A DNA stretch of 64,000 nt from the NCBI GenBank assembly GCA_937887565.1, contig CALABS010000011.1, forward strand, positions 62,001 through 126,000, read 5' to 3'. The notes beneath the pieces are model-generated. The model was not told the origin of the DNA. It saw nothing but the letters and a program-made list of their open reading frames with translations, and did no database searches. The DNA comes from an uncultured Rhodospirillaceae bacterium. GTDB lineage: Bacteria > Pseudomonadota > Alphaproteobacteria > Rhodospirillales > Magnetospirillaceae. Position numbers and translations under genes: made by a program. Positions 49,326 through 57,446 of this stretch are shown here, piece by piece (within the stretch, counting starts at the first letter, position 1; the number at the start of each line of letters is the position of its first letter).

Positions 49326-50570
49326 ATGCTCGGCAACCCGCCCCCCGCCCGCGCCGCCTCCCAGGAAAGCCTGCTGCTGGACTACCTCCACCGGCTGGAG
49401 CGCCACCGCAAGGAACGCCGGGCGGCCCACATCCACCTGTCAGGCCTGCTGGCCGCCAACCGCCGCGACCACCACATGCGCATCGCCGCCAACACCTTCG
49501 AGGGGCTGGGGAAGATGATGCTGGCCCAGGTGTTCCCGCTGGGCAATTCCGACCTGATGGTGATCTACAAGGCCGCCGCCCAGGAAGAGGTGGAATCGGC
49601 CATCGTCAAGCTGCGCTTCCTGTTCTCGGACGACCCGCTGGTCATCGAGGACGCCCAGGGCCGCATGGGGACCTTCTGCACCTGGTACGACCTCGAACGC
49701 GAATACGAGGTGCTGCTGACCCTCGGCCAGAAGATGATGCAGGAGGAGCAGGCCCGGCGCCAGGCCGAGCAGGAACGCGCCGGCATGGAATTCCGGGCCC
49801 AGCAGAAGCCCAAGGGTTCGCCGTTCACCCCGGAGCTGCTGGCCCGCGTCGAGACCGCGCTCGGCCAGGCCGACCTCGCCAACCTGATGCGCCGCCAGGC
49901 GGTCTGCGCCATCGTCGGCAAGGCGCCGCCGCAGCCGGTGTTCCACGAGCTGTTCATCTCCATCGCCGACCTGCGCCAGACGCTGATGCCCAGCGTCAAC
50001 ATGAATTCCAGCCCCTGGCTGTTCCAGCAGCTGACCGAGACGCTGGACCGCCGCGTGCTGTCGCTCCTGAACAAGCACGACGACCGCACCCTGGAAGGCG
50101 ACATCAGCATCAACCTCAACGTCTCCACCATCCTGTCGCCCGAGTTCCTGGTCTTCGACGACAACGTCAAGGCCGGCATGCGCGGCACCATCGTGCTGGA
50201 ACTGCAGAAGGTGGACATCTTCGCCGATCTGGGCGCCTATCTATTCGCCCGCGACTTCGCCCATGACCGCGGCTACCGCATCTGCATCGACGGCCTGACC
50301 TATTCGCAGCTGCCCTTCGTCGACCGCGAGCGCCTGGGCGCCGACCTCATCAAGCTGGTCTGGGACCCGTCGCTGGCCGAGGAGCGCGAGAAGAAGACCG
50401 ACGTGCTGAAGCGCATCGGCATCACCCGCATCATCCTGTGCCGCTGCGACACGCCCTCGGCCATCGAATACGGCCACGCGACGGGCATCACCCTGTTCCA
50501 GGGCCGCCACGTGGAAAGCACCCTGCTCAGCGACACCCGCCGGCGCGGCATCGCCCGGCGGCGGGTGTGA
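49326..50570 (+). CDS. Degenerate EAL-like protein, second of a tandem pair
   Basis: A 414-residue paralogue of the preceding protein with the same two-domain plan: HIHLSGLLAANRRDHHMRIA, GKMMLAQVFPLGNSDLMVIY, then a charged coiled linker (EEQARRQAEQERAGMEFRAQ). The EAL-like half has GDISINLNVSTILSPEFLVF, GTIVLELQKVDIFADLGAYL, YRICIDGLTYSQLPFVDRER, DLIKLVWDP and GHATGITLFQGRHVE. Again D-D-F-G is replaced (ICIDGL) and no EAL triad remains. Shared blocks WLFQ-x-L-(ST)-x-x-L-D-x-R-V-L show common ancestry by duplication. The pair probably acts as heterodimer or c-di-GMP-independent scaffold; this is inference. Confidence 0.75.
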   Translation: MLGNPPPARAASQESLLLDYLHRLERHRKERRAAHIHLSGLLAANRRDHHMRIAANTFEGLGKMMLAQVFPLGNSDLMVIYKAAAQEEVESAIVKLRFLFSDDPLVIEDAQGRMGTFCTWYDLEREYEVLLTLGQKMMQEEQARRQAEQERAGMEFRAQQKPKGSPFTPELLARVETALGQADLANLMRRQAVCAIVGKAPPQPVFHELFISIADLRQTLMPSVNMNSSPWLFQQLTETLDRRVLSLLNKHDDRTLEGDISINLNVSTILSPEFLVFDDNVKAGMRGTIVLELQKVDIFADLGAYLFARDFAHDRGYRICIDGLTYSQLPFVDRERLGADLIKLVWDPSLAEEREKKTDVLKRIGITRIILCRCDTPSAIEYGHATGITLFQGRHVESTLLSDTRRRGIARRRV

Positions 50571-50607
50571 TCTGGCGCGCATCGGCCCGGCGTCTTATAT
50601 CCAGGCG

Positions 50608-51375
50608 ATGGACCACCCCGCCATCCCCCCCGCCATCCAGGTCGACGATCTCCGCAAATGCTTCGGCCCGGTGGTGGCGGTCGACGGCGTCTCGTTCACG
50701 GTCGCCCGCGGCTCGGTCACCGCGCTCTTGGGCGGCAACGGCGCGGGCAAGACCACCACCATCTCCATGCTGCTGGGGTTGCTGCTGCCGACCTCGGGCA
50801 CGGTGCGGGTGCTGGGCGAGGACATGGTGGCGCACCGCTACCGGGTGCTGCCGCGCGTCAATTTCTCCAGCCCCTATGTCGAGCTGCCGCTGCGCCTGAC
50901 GGTCGCCGAGAACCTGACCGTCTACGGCCATCTGTACGGCATCCCCGACGTGAAGGGCCGCATCCGCACCCTGGCCGACGAGTTGGAGCTGACCGCCTAT
51001 CTGGATCGCGCCTCGGGGCGCCTGTCGGCGGGCCAAAAGACCCGCCTGGGCCTGGCCAAGGCGCTGCTGAACCAGCCCGAGCTGCTGCTGCTCGACGAGC
51101 CCACCGCGTCGCTGGACCCCGACACCGCCGACTGGGTGCGTGGTTATTTCGAGAACTACCGCCGCCGCACCGGCGCCACCATCCTGCTGGCGTCGCACAA
51201 CATGCAGGAAGTGGAGCGCATGTGCGACCACGTGCTGATGATGAAGGCCGGCAAGGTGGTGGACCGGGGGGCGCCGTCTGACCTGATCGACCGCTACGGC
51301 CGCGCCACGCTCGAGGAGGTGTTCCTCGACATCGCCCGCGACCGCCGCCGCGCCGGCGAGGAGGCGGCGCAGTGA
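50608..51375 (+). CDS. ABC-2 type exporter ATP-binding protein
   Basis: A 255-residue ATPase with Walker A LLGGNGAGKTTTISMLL, the Q-loop replaced by NFSSPYVELPLRLTVAENLT, signature RLSAGQKTRLGLAKALL, Walker B LLLLDEPTASLDPD and H-loop ASHNMQEV. The LSAGQ-K-T-R signature and P-Y-x-x-L-P-x-x-L-T-V region place it with NodI/CcmA/DrrA-like exporters. It overlaps its permease gene by 4 bp (GTGA). Confidence 0.93.
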   Translation: MDHPAIPPAIQVDDLRKCFGPVVAVDGVSFTVARGSVTALLGGNGAGKTTTISMLLGLLLPTSGTVRVLGEDMVAHRYRVLPRVNFSSPYVELPLRLTVAENLTVYGHLYGIPDVKGRIRTLADELELTAYLDRASGRLSAGQKTRLGLAKALLNQPELLLLDEPTASLDPDTADWVRGYFENYRRRTGATILLASHNMQEVERMCDHVLMMKAGKVVDRGAPSDLIDRYGRATLEEVFLDIARDRRRAGEEAAQ

Positions 51376-52169
51376 CCCCCTCCCTCCGCCGGATCGGCGC
51401 CATGGTGCTGCGCCATCTCTACATCCTGCGCGGCTCGTGGCCGCGGGTGCTGGAGATGGCCTATTGGCCGGCGGTCAACATGGTGGTGTGGGGCTTCACC
51501 AGCCAGTTCTTCATGCAGCATTCCACCTGGGTGGCGCAGGCGGCCGGGGTGCTGATCGGGGCGGTCATCCTGTGGGACGTGATGTTCCGGGGCAATCTGG
51601 GCGTCTCGCTGTCCTTCATGGAGGAAATGTGGTCGCGCAACCTGGGCCACCTGTCGGTCAGTCCGCTCAGGCCCCACGAGCTGGTGGCGGCCATGCTGAC
51701 CATGAGCCTGATCCGCACCATGATCGGGGTGGTGCCGGCGGCGGTGCTGGCGATTCCTCTGTACGGCTTTTCCATCTTCGACCTCGGCCTGCCGCTGGTG
51801 GCGTTCTGGGCCAACCTGATGATGACCGGCTGGGCCATCGGCCTGGGGGTGTCGGCGCTGGTGCTGCGCTTCGGGCTGGGCGCCGAAAGCCTGGCCTGGG
51901 TGATGGTGTTCGCGGTGGCGCCGCTGGCCTGCATCTATTATCCGGTGTCGGCCTTGCCCGCCTGGCTGCAGACGGTGGCCTGGGCGCTGCCGCCGGCCCA
52001 TGTCTTCGAGGGGATGCGGGCGGTGATGTTCGGCGACGGCCTCGACCCGGCGCTGCTGGTCGGCGCGTTCGCCCTCAACGGCCTCTACATCCTGGGCACC
52101 GCCGCCTTGTTCCTGCGCACCCACCACGTAGCCCGCGAGCGGGGCCTGCTGCTGACCCAGGGCGAGTGA
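51372..52169 (+). CDS. ABC-2 type exporter permease
   Basis: A 265-residue membrane protein from GTG 51372 with six helices (VLRHLYILRGSWPRVLEMAY; AAGVLIGAVILWDVMFRGNL; LVAAMLTMSLIRTMIGVVPA; FWANLMMTGWAIGLGVSALV; LAWVMVFAVAPLACIYYPVS; VGAFALNGLYILGTAALFLR). PLRPHELVAAMLTMS and YYPVSALPAWLQTVAWALPP-AHVFEGMR are ABC-2 landmarks. The substrate is unknown; NodJ-like permeases export lipo-oligosaccharides or drugs. Coupled to the ATPase gene. Confidence 0.92.
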   Translation: MTPSLRRIGAMVLRHLYILRGSWPRVLEMAYWPAVNMVVWGFTSQFFMQHSTWVAQAAGVLIGAVILWDVMFRGNLGVSLSFMEEMWSRNLGHLSVSPLRPHELVAAMLTMSLIRTMIGVVPAAVLAIPLYGFSIFDLGLPLVAFWANLMMTGWAIGLGVSALVLRFGLGAESLAWVMVFAVAPLACIYYPVSALPAWLQTVAWALPPAHVFEGMRAVMFGDGLDPALLVGAFALNGLYILGTAALFLRTHHVARERGLLLTQGE

Positions 52170-52211
52170 CGGTGCTATGATCGGGTCTCGACCGGCCCTT
52201 GGGGGCGAACC

Positions 52212-52970
52212 GTGACGGTACCGAGTTTTCCGGCGATGTGGACCGATGTCGTCGACCTGCGCGACTTCTACGACACCAGCCTCGGCCAGATGGCGCGGCG
52301 GGTGATCCGCCGCCAGTTGCGCCTGATGTGGCCGGACGTGTCGGGTCAGCGGGTGATGGGGATGGGATTCGCCACCCCCTTCCTGCGCCCGTTCATGGCC
52401 GAGTCCGAGCGCACCATCGCCGTCATGCCGGCCAGCCAGGGGGTGCTGCCGTGGCCACCCGAGGGCCCCGGCCTGACCACCCTGGCCGACGAGGCCGACC
52501 TTCCCTTCCCCGACCGCAGCATGGACCGCATCCTCCTGGTCCACGCCCTCGAATCCACCGAGCAGGTGCGCGGCATGATGCGCGAGATCTGGCGGGTGAT
52601 GGCCGACGGCGGCCGGCTGGCGGTGGTGGTCCCCAACCGGCGCGGCATCTGGGCCCGCCTCGAGCGCACGCCATTCGGCAACGGCCGCCCCTACACCACC
52701 GGCCAGTTGGCCCGCCTGTTGCGCGACAATATGTTCACCCCGGTCTCCACCGTCGGCGCACTGTTCGTGCCGCCCACCACCTCGCGCCTGTTGATCCGCT
52801 CGGCGCCGGCCATCGAAAGGCTGGGCCGGCGCTGGTTCGAGACCTTCGCCGGCGTCAACGTCGTCGAGGCCACCAAGCAGATCTACGCCGCCCCGTCCCT
52901 GCGCGCCGGCAAGGCTAGGCGCCGGGCCTACGTGCCGGTGGCGCAGGGGTTTCCGATGGTCGGGCCATAG
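52212..52970 (+). CDS. SAM-dependent methyltransferase-like protein
   Basis: A 252-residue protein from GTG 52212. The first half resembles a class I methyltransferase with weakened motif I (RVMGMGFATPFLRPFMAESE), but retains ADEADLPFPDRSMDRILLVH and LESTEQVRGMMREIWRVMAD-GGRLAVVVPNRRGIWARLERT, the motif IV and post-IV regions. The family with MWTDVVDLRDFYDTSLGQMA at the N-terminus sits next to gloB in many alphaproteobacteria; not here. Function is unknown. It is 42 bp after the permease and may belong to its operon. Confidence 0.82.
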   Translation: MTVPSFPAMWTDVVDLRDFYDTSLGQMARRVIRRQLRLMWPDVSGQRVMGMGFATPFLRPFMAESERTIAVMPASQGVLPWPPEGPGLTTLADEADLPFPDRSMDRILLVHALESTEQVRGMMREIWRVMADGGRLAVVVPNRRGIWARLERTPFGNGRPYTTGQLARLLRDNMFTPVSTVGALFVPPTTSRLLIRSAPAIERLGRRWFETFAGVNVVEATKQIYAAPSLRAGKARRRAYVPVAQGFPMVGP

Positions 52971-53057
52971 ACCGTCGGGCCGCTATGCTGTAGTGACAAT
53001 TTAGGATTTTCCTAACGGCCGGAATGTGATTCAAGATTGATTTTTGGGAGGTCAGTC

Positions 53058-53108
53058 TTGGACGGCGAGGTTCTGCGCGACGATCAGTGGGAACGGCTTC
53101 GGGATTAG
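53058..53108 (+). pseudogene. IS5-family transposase, N-terminal stub of 16 residues
   Basis: TTG 53058 starts LDGEVLRDDQWERLRD and a stop follows. This is the first line of an IS5-group transposase (x-L-R-D-D-Q-W-E-R). AT-rich sequence before it (53020-53050, GATTCAAGATTGATTTTTGG) is plausibly the element's left end. Everything downstream of the stub has been lost. Confidence 0.55.
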
Positions 53109-53140
53109 CCATGTCCCGGGGAGTTCTCTAATCGCGCCTG

Positions 53141-53959
53141 TCAAGCCCTCTCGCCTACGTCACCGCCGGGCTCATGGTTCTCTACGTGGTCGGGGTCACC
53201 GCCACAGCATGGCCTTGGATGGCTGGAGCGGGTCAATGTGGTGTCCGCGTTGGTCCCGCGATTGTGGCGGGGACAGCATCGGAGGGAACGACCTTGCTCT
53301 GGCCTTCGTCCCGGCGGGGACGAACTCGTCGGGTGCGGAGCGCCCCCGATAACCTGTGCGACGGCCGCCTGCGTTCCTGGTCGAAACTCGGTTCCGTCGA
53401 TCCACATGCGGTGAAGGATGCCGGCCATCTTGCGTACGACAGCGACTTTGGCCTTCTTGGAGCCGGACCGCTTTGCGATCTTCAGCCCCCAGTCCCGAAG
53501 GGCTGACGCCCGCGAAATCCTGGTGAGCAGGACATTGGCCGCCTCGTAAAGGTGGGTCCGGGGATCGCGGTCGCCGCACTTGGAAATCCGCCCAGAGCGG
53601 TCAATTTCACCCGATGCGTAGCGACGCGGCGTCAGGCCGAAATATGCCCCCACGCTGGCAGACTTGGCGAAGCGGGTCGGGTCGTCGATAGCCGACCAAA
53701 TCGACAATGCCACCACGGCGCCGATCGCCGTTTCTTCCAACGAAACATCCAGACCGACACGGTCGGCATCGGTCTCGGCGAAGGCGGTGCGGACCACCGA
53801 GACGATGCGTCCGGCCTCGCGCACGTTGACGTAGGTGGCGTCGATCCAGAGATAGGGCCAGTCGCCCTCGATGGGGCGCTCCAGGAAGGCGCCGACCTTG
53901 TCGTCGATCTCCTCGCACAGGCGCGACACCTGGCTTTTCGAGATCCCGGTCATGCCCAT
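53141..53959 (-). pseudogene. Chimeric transposase: IS256 fragment joined in frame to an internally deleted IS110 transposase
   Basis: The first ~54 codons (MGMTGISKSQVSRLCEEIDD, then EGDWPYLWIDATYVNVREAG-RIVSV) are the middle of an IS256/Mutator-type transposase. Then comes DRVGLDVSLEETAI, the very N-terminus of an IS110-type transposase, joined at once to its C-terminal domain (GAVVALSIWSAIDDPTRFAK, SVGAYFGLTPRRYASGEIDR, GRISKCGDRDPRTHLYEAAN, and VLLTRISRASALRDWGLKIA). Most of the IS110 catalytic DEDD region is deleted. Upstream, GFLEPRRTAENA (53960-53998) is another IS256 piece. After FRPGTQAAVAQ the frame runs on into non-homologous sequence. It cannot be an active transposase. Confidence 0.78.
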
Positions 53960-54141
53960 GGCATTCTCGGCGGTGCGGCGGGGCTCCAGGAAGCCTATGG
54001 GTGCCTATAGGGTGTTGGGCATCCCCTTGGCGAGATTGAAAGGGGGCCCTCCGGAGTGCTCCCGCCGAATTGGCCGAGAAATGGCCGACGGCCGCCTCTC
54101 TCCACGCCGAAGAGGTAGCCATTGAACCGCGTAACCCCCTG

Positions 54142-54173
54142 AAAAAGAGAGGCCCCGGGGTTAGCCGGGGCCT
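54142..54173 (-). terminator. Intrinsic terminator of the structured RNA
   Basis: On the minus strand AGGCCCCGG and CCGGGGCCT pair around CTAACC, and CTCTTTTTC follows. It ends transcription coming from the lysR side or from a promoter inside 54300-54490, where base composition is distinctly lower in GC. Confidence 0.8.
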
Positions 54174-54302
54174 AAGTCAAACAGGGAGGCTTCACGTCTA
54201 GGAGACGTCGGGTCCGGGGACCCGTAGGAGCCCGGGCATTGCACCCGGGGTACAGGGCGGGGAAACCCCGCCGAACTCGTGGGTGCTGCGACGCAACAAC
54301 CC
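54142..54302 (-). ncRNA. Candidate structured RNA, phage C4-antisense-like, ending in an intrinsic terminator
   Basis: On the minus strand five hairpins follow one another. In plus coordinates they are 54281-54302, 54256-54272 (GGCGGGG-AAA-CCCCGCC), 54231-54249 (CCCGGG/CCCGGG), 54209-54224 (CGGGTCC-GG-GGACCCG) and 54194-54208 (ACGTCT-AGG-AGACGT). An unpaired stretch GAAGCCTCCCTGTTTGACTT precedes the terminator stem. Arms are perfect over 6-7 bp each, far beyond chance. The order of stems and the GTGAAGCCTCCCTG segment recall C4 antisense RNAs of P1-like phages, which control an antirepressor; this is from memory. Minus-strand frames over the region encode short peptides of the type often found beside C4. 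Confidence 0.5.
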
Positions 54303-54499
54303 ATGTCCTTTGTGTAAGCCATGTGGCATTCGGCAACCATTTGAAAAATGTCGCCCGAGCCATGCGCACCCCGCATAACGAATGGGCAGGTCTCGGGTAT
54401 TCGCCCTACAAAAGGCATTTTGAGGCACAGGAAACGCACCGAAGATGTGCCGGCTTGATCATGCTCAAGGCCGGGCACGTCTTGAATCGGCTGGGAGAA

Positions 54500-55393
54500 T
54501 TACAGCGATTCCTGGATCTTGTGCAGCAGGAAGTCCCGGAACACCGTGATGCGCTTGGAATGGCGCAGCTCCTCCGGGTAGACGAAGAAGGCGTCCAGCT
54601 TGGGGCCGTTCAGTTCCGGCAGGATGTGGACCAGGTTCTCGGCCTCGGTGCTCATGTAGTCGGGCAGCGCGGCGATGCCGAGGCCGGACTTCACGGCGCG
54701 GTAGATGCCGTAGATGTTGTTGACCTCGAGCACCGGCTTCCTGGGCCGGGCGGGATTGGCGCCGGTTTCCAGCAGCCAGTTGACGTTCGACACCGGCGGC
54801 GACACCCGCGCGTCGTCGCCGTAGATGATGATGTGATGCTCGTCCAGATCCTCGGGCGTGCGGGGCATGCCGTGCTTCTTGAGGTATTCCGGCGCCGCGT
54901 AGACGTTGTAGTTCATGGTCAGCAGATGGCGCTGGATCAGGTCGGGCTGGCGCGGCGGCATCATGCGGATGGCGACGTCCGCCTCGCGCATGGCCAGGTC
55001 CAGCTCGCCGTCATAGAGCACCATGGTGACGCCGATATCCGGATAAAGGTCCAGGAACTCCTTGATCCGGGGGGTCAGCCACAACGAGCCGAAGGCGACG
55101 GTGGTGGTGATCTTCAGCGGCCCCTGCGGGCGTTCGCGGCTCTCGGTGAGCAGCGCCTCGGTCATGGCCAGCTTGGAGAAGATCTCGCGGGCGGTCTTGA
55201 ACAGCAGTTCGCCCTGCTCGGTGAGGATGAGGCCGCGGGCGTGGCGGTGGAACAGCGGCAGGTTGAGGCTTTCCTCAAGCGCGCTGATCTGGCGGCTGAC
55301 GGCGGACTGGCTGAGATTCAGCACTTCACCGGCATGGGTGAAACTTCCAGCCTCGGCGACGGCATGGAACACCCTAAGCTTGTCCCAGTCCAT
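54500..55393 (-). CDS. LysR-family regulator, LsrB/VtlR-like
   Basis: A 297-residue LysR protein: HTH in MDWDKLRVFHAVAEAGSFTH, then EVLNLSQSAVSRQISALEES, followed by the effector domain with LKITTTVAFGSLWLTPRIKE, VLYDGELDLAMREADVAIRM and GIAALPDYMSTEAENLVHIL. The position beside trxB is shared with LsrB of Sinorhizobium and VtlR of Brucella, which govern redox and AbcR sRNA genes. Start ATG 55393 places the HTH at residue 2. It is 76 bp from trxB on the same strand. Confidence 0.85.
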   Translation of the reverse strand: MDWDKLRVFHAVAEAGSFTHAGEVLNLSQSAVSRQISALEESLNLPLFHRHARGLILTEQGELLFKTAREIFSKLAMTEALLTESRERPQGPLKITTTVAFGSLWLTPRIKEFLDLYPDIGVTMVLYDGELDLAMREADVAIRMMPPRQPDLIQRHLLTMNYNVYAAPEYLKKHGMPRTPEDLDEHHIIIYGDDARVSPPVSNVNWLLETGANPARPRKPVLEVNNIYGIYRAVKSGLGIAALPDYMSTEAENLVHILPELNGPKLDAFFVYPEELRHSKRITVFRDFLLHKIQESL

Positions 55394-55469
55394 GATACCC
55401 CAACGGCTTCCCTGTTCGGGGCGGGCGCCGGCGGCCGCCGGCACTCGCTACCCTTTCGTTTAATGAAGC

Positions 55470-56435
55470 CTACTGTGCCGCAACTTCGGCCGCATGTCCA
55501 TGCGCCGCGAGGAATCTTTCCGCCTCGAGCGCCGCCATGCAGCCGGTGCCGGCGGCGGTGACGGCCTGACGATAGATCTTGTCCTGCACGTCGCCGGCGG
55601 CGAACACGCCGGGAAGGTTGGTCTGGGTGGTGCCGGGCTTGGTGACGATATAGCCCTCGTCATCGACGGTCACGGCAGGCTTGAACAGCTCGGTGTTGGG
55701 CGAATGGCCGATGGCGACGAACACGCCGTCGAGGGCGATGTCGCGGGTCGAGCCGTCGCGGGTATCCTTCAGCCGCAGGCCGGTGACGCCGGGCGGGTTG
55801 TCGGCGCCGAGAATCTCGTCGACGACGCTGTTCCAGGCGACCTCGACCTTGGGATTGGCGAACAGGCGGTCCTGGGCGATCTTCTCGGCGCGCAGCGAAT
55901 CGCGCCGGTGGACCAGGGTCACCTTGCTGGCGATGCCGGCCAGGTAGATGGCTTCCTCGACCGCCGAATTGCCGCCGCCGATCACCGCCACCTCCTTGCC
56001 CCGGAAGAAGAAGCCGTCGCAGGTGGCGCAGGCCGAGACGCCGAAGCCCTGGAACCGCCGTTCGGATTCGATGCCCAGCCACTTGGCGGTGGCGCCGGTG
56101 GAGATGATCAGGGTGTCGCCGATGTAGTCATCCCCCGAATCGCCCTTGGCGACGAAGGGACGCTTGGACAGGTCGACGTCGACGATGGTGTCGTAGAGGA
56201 AGCGGGTCCCGACGTGCTCGGCCTGCTTTTGCATCTGCTCCATCAGCCAGGGGCCCTGGATGGCCTCGGCGAAGCCGGGAAAGTTCTCGACCTCGGTGGT
56301 GATGGTCAACTGGCCTCCGGGCTGCAGGCCGGCCACCAGGATCGGCTCCAGATTGGCGCGGGCGGCGTAGATGGCGGCGGTGCAGCCGGCCGGGCCGGAC
56401 CCCAGGATCAGGACTTTGGTGCGGTGGGTGGCCAT
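55470..56435 (-). CDS. trxB: Thioredoxin reductase
   Basis: A 321-residue low-molecular-weight TrxR. FAD binding: VLILGSGPAGCTAAIYAARA. Redox site: VSACATCDGFFFRGK (CATC). NADPH binding: VAVIGGGNSAVEEAIYLAGI and HRRDSLRAEKI. C-terminal FAD motif: LPGVFAAGDVQDKIYRQAVT. It keeps thioredoxin reduced with NADPH, and indirectly supports the AhpC and DsbD-type enzymes in this window. ahpC lies 130 bp upstream in the same direction. Confidence 0.97.
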   Translation of the reverse strand: MATHRTKVLILGSGPAGCTAAIYAARANLEPILVAGLQPGGQLTITTEVENFPGFAEAIQGPWLMEQMQKQAEHVGTRFLYDTIVDVDLSKRPFVAKGDSGDDYIGDTLIISTGATAKWLGIESERRFQGFGVSACATCDGFFFRGKEVAVIGGGNSAVEEAIYLAGIASKVTLVHRRDSLRAEKIAQDRLFANPKVEVAWNSVVDEILGADNPPGVTGLRLKDTRDGSTRDIALDGVFVAIGHSPNTELFKPAVTVDDEGYIVTKPGTTQTNLPGVFAAGDVQDKIYRQAVTAAGTGCMAALEAERFLAAHGHAAEVAAQ

Positions 56436-56561
56436 AGGAAAAACCCCGGTCGAATGTCGCAGGAAACGCGCCTCAGAATAGGGAGCGCGCCGGCCGCGCG
56501 CAAGCCGGGCGCCCAACGCCGCGGAAGGGGCGCCGGCGCCCCTTCCGCATGCGCGTGAACC

Positions 56562-57182
56562 TTACAGTTCCTTGGCGTGCTGGGCCAGGTACTCGGCGAC
56601 GCCCTCGGGGGTGGCCTTCATGCCGGCCTTGCCTTTCTGCCAACCGGCCGGGCAGACCTCGCCGTGCTCCTCGTGGAACTGCAGCGCGTCGACCAGACGC
56701 ACGGCCTCGTCCACGTTGCGGCCCAGCGGCAGGTTGTTGACGTGGGCCGACTGCACCACGCCGGCGCGGTCGACCAGGAAGGTGCCGCGCAGCGCCACGC
56801 CCATGGGCAGCAGGACGCCGAACGACCGGGCGATGCCGTGGCTGAGGTCGGCGACCATGGGGAACTGGACGTTGCCCAGGCCGCCCTTGTCCACCGGGGT
56901 GTTCTTCCACGCCAGATGGGTGAAGTGCGAATCGATGCTGATGGCCACGACCTTGGTGTTGCGGACCTCCAGGTCCTTGAGGCGATGATCGTGGGCGAGG
57001 ATCTCGGACGGACACACGAAGGTGAAGTCGAGCGGGTAGAAGAACACCAGGCCATAGGACCCGTCGAGATAGGTCTTCAGGTTGAAGGTAGGATTGATCT
57101 CGTTGTTCGGCATCACCGCCGGGGCGGTGAAATCCGGGACCGGAAGTCCGACCAGGCTGGTGGGGTTGCAGGCGTCGCTCAT
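56562..57182 (-). CDS. 2-Cys peroxiredoxin (AhpC/TSA, Prx1 type)
   Basis: A 206-residue peroxidase. The peroxidatic Cys is in FYPLDFTFVCPSEILAHDHR, and the resolving Cys in HGEVCPAGWQKGKAGM. VVAISIDSHFTHLAWKNTPV and HGIARSFGVLLPMGVALRGT-FLVDRAGVVQ are the usual substrate-site segments. It reduces H2O2 and alkyl peroxides using thioredoxin, whose reductase is encoded next door. Divergent from an Lrp/AsnC gene with a 264-bp shared promoter region. Confidence 0.95.
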   Translation of the reverse strand: MSDACNPTSLVGLPVPDFTAPAVMPNNEINPTFNLKTYLDGSYGLVFFYPLDFTFVCPSEILAHDHRLKDLEVRNTKVVAISIDSHFTHLAWKNTPVDKGGLGNVQFPMVADLSHGIARSFGVLLPMGVALRGTFLVDRAGVVQSAHVNNLPLGRNVDEAVRLVDALQFHEEHGEVCPAGWQKGKAGMKATPEGVAEYLAQHAKEL

Positions 57183-57446
57183 CCCTCGTTCTCCTCGCAG
57201 TGGAAATGCCATTGTGGGGCGTGCGGGCAATCTATGCGGAGTCTCCAGGTCGGGCAAGATGGAATGATTATAACGTCTGGATCGAGATTGGCCGGATGCG
57301 GGGCCTTCCGCCCGGCAACGGGCGACGTGGCGGTCACGGCGGCCGGCCGGATCGGGCATGCCGCGCCGCGGAAAATGCGGCTTGGCGCGGCGGCGGCGGC
57401 ACGGTAACATTCTTTCGCGAACCGCGAGGGATTTGGAGTTTCTCAT

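Larger units (their letters stand above)
53025..54020. mobile_element. Insertion-sequence graveyard (IS5, IS256 and IS110 relics)
   Basis: Three IS families are represented by short fragments with no intact open frame and no clear terminal repeats. Their nesting (an IS110 piece inside an IS256 piece, flanked on the left by an IS5 stub) implies successive insertion and deletion. No target-site duplication was found. The scar lies between a methyltransferase gene and the structured RNA/LysR region. Confidence 0.7.

Noticed and set aside
54142..54302. 6S RNA (ssrS) as identity of the structured RNA
   Set aside because: 6S RNA folds as one long rod with a central bubble; here the stems are separate and sequential.
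54161..54478. A 105-residue minus-strand frame through the hairpin region
   Set aside because: Its second half is forced by the hairpins, it has no ribosome site, and the DNA shows RNA-type structure. It may be a decayed phage gene, but I could not support a CDS.
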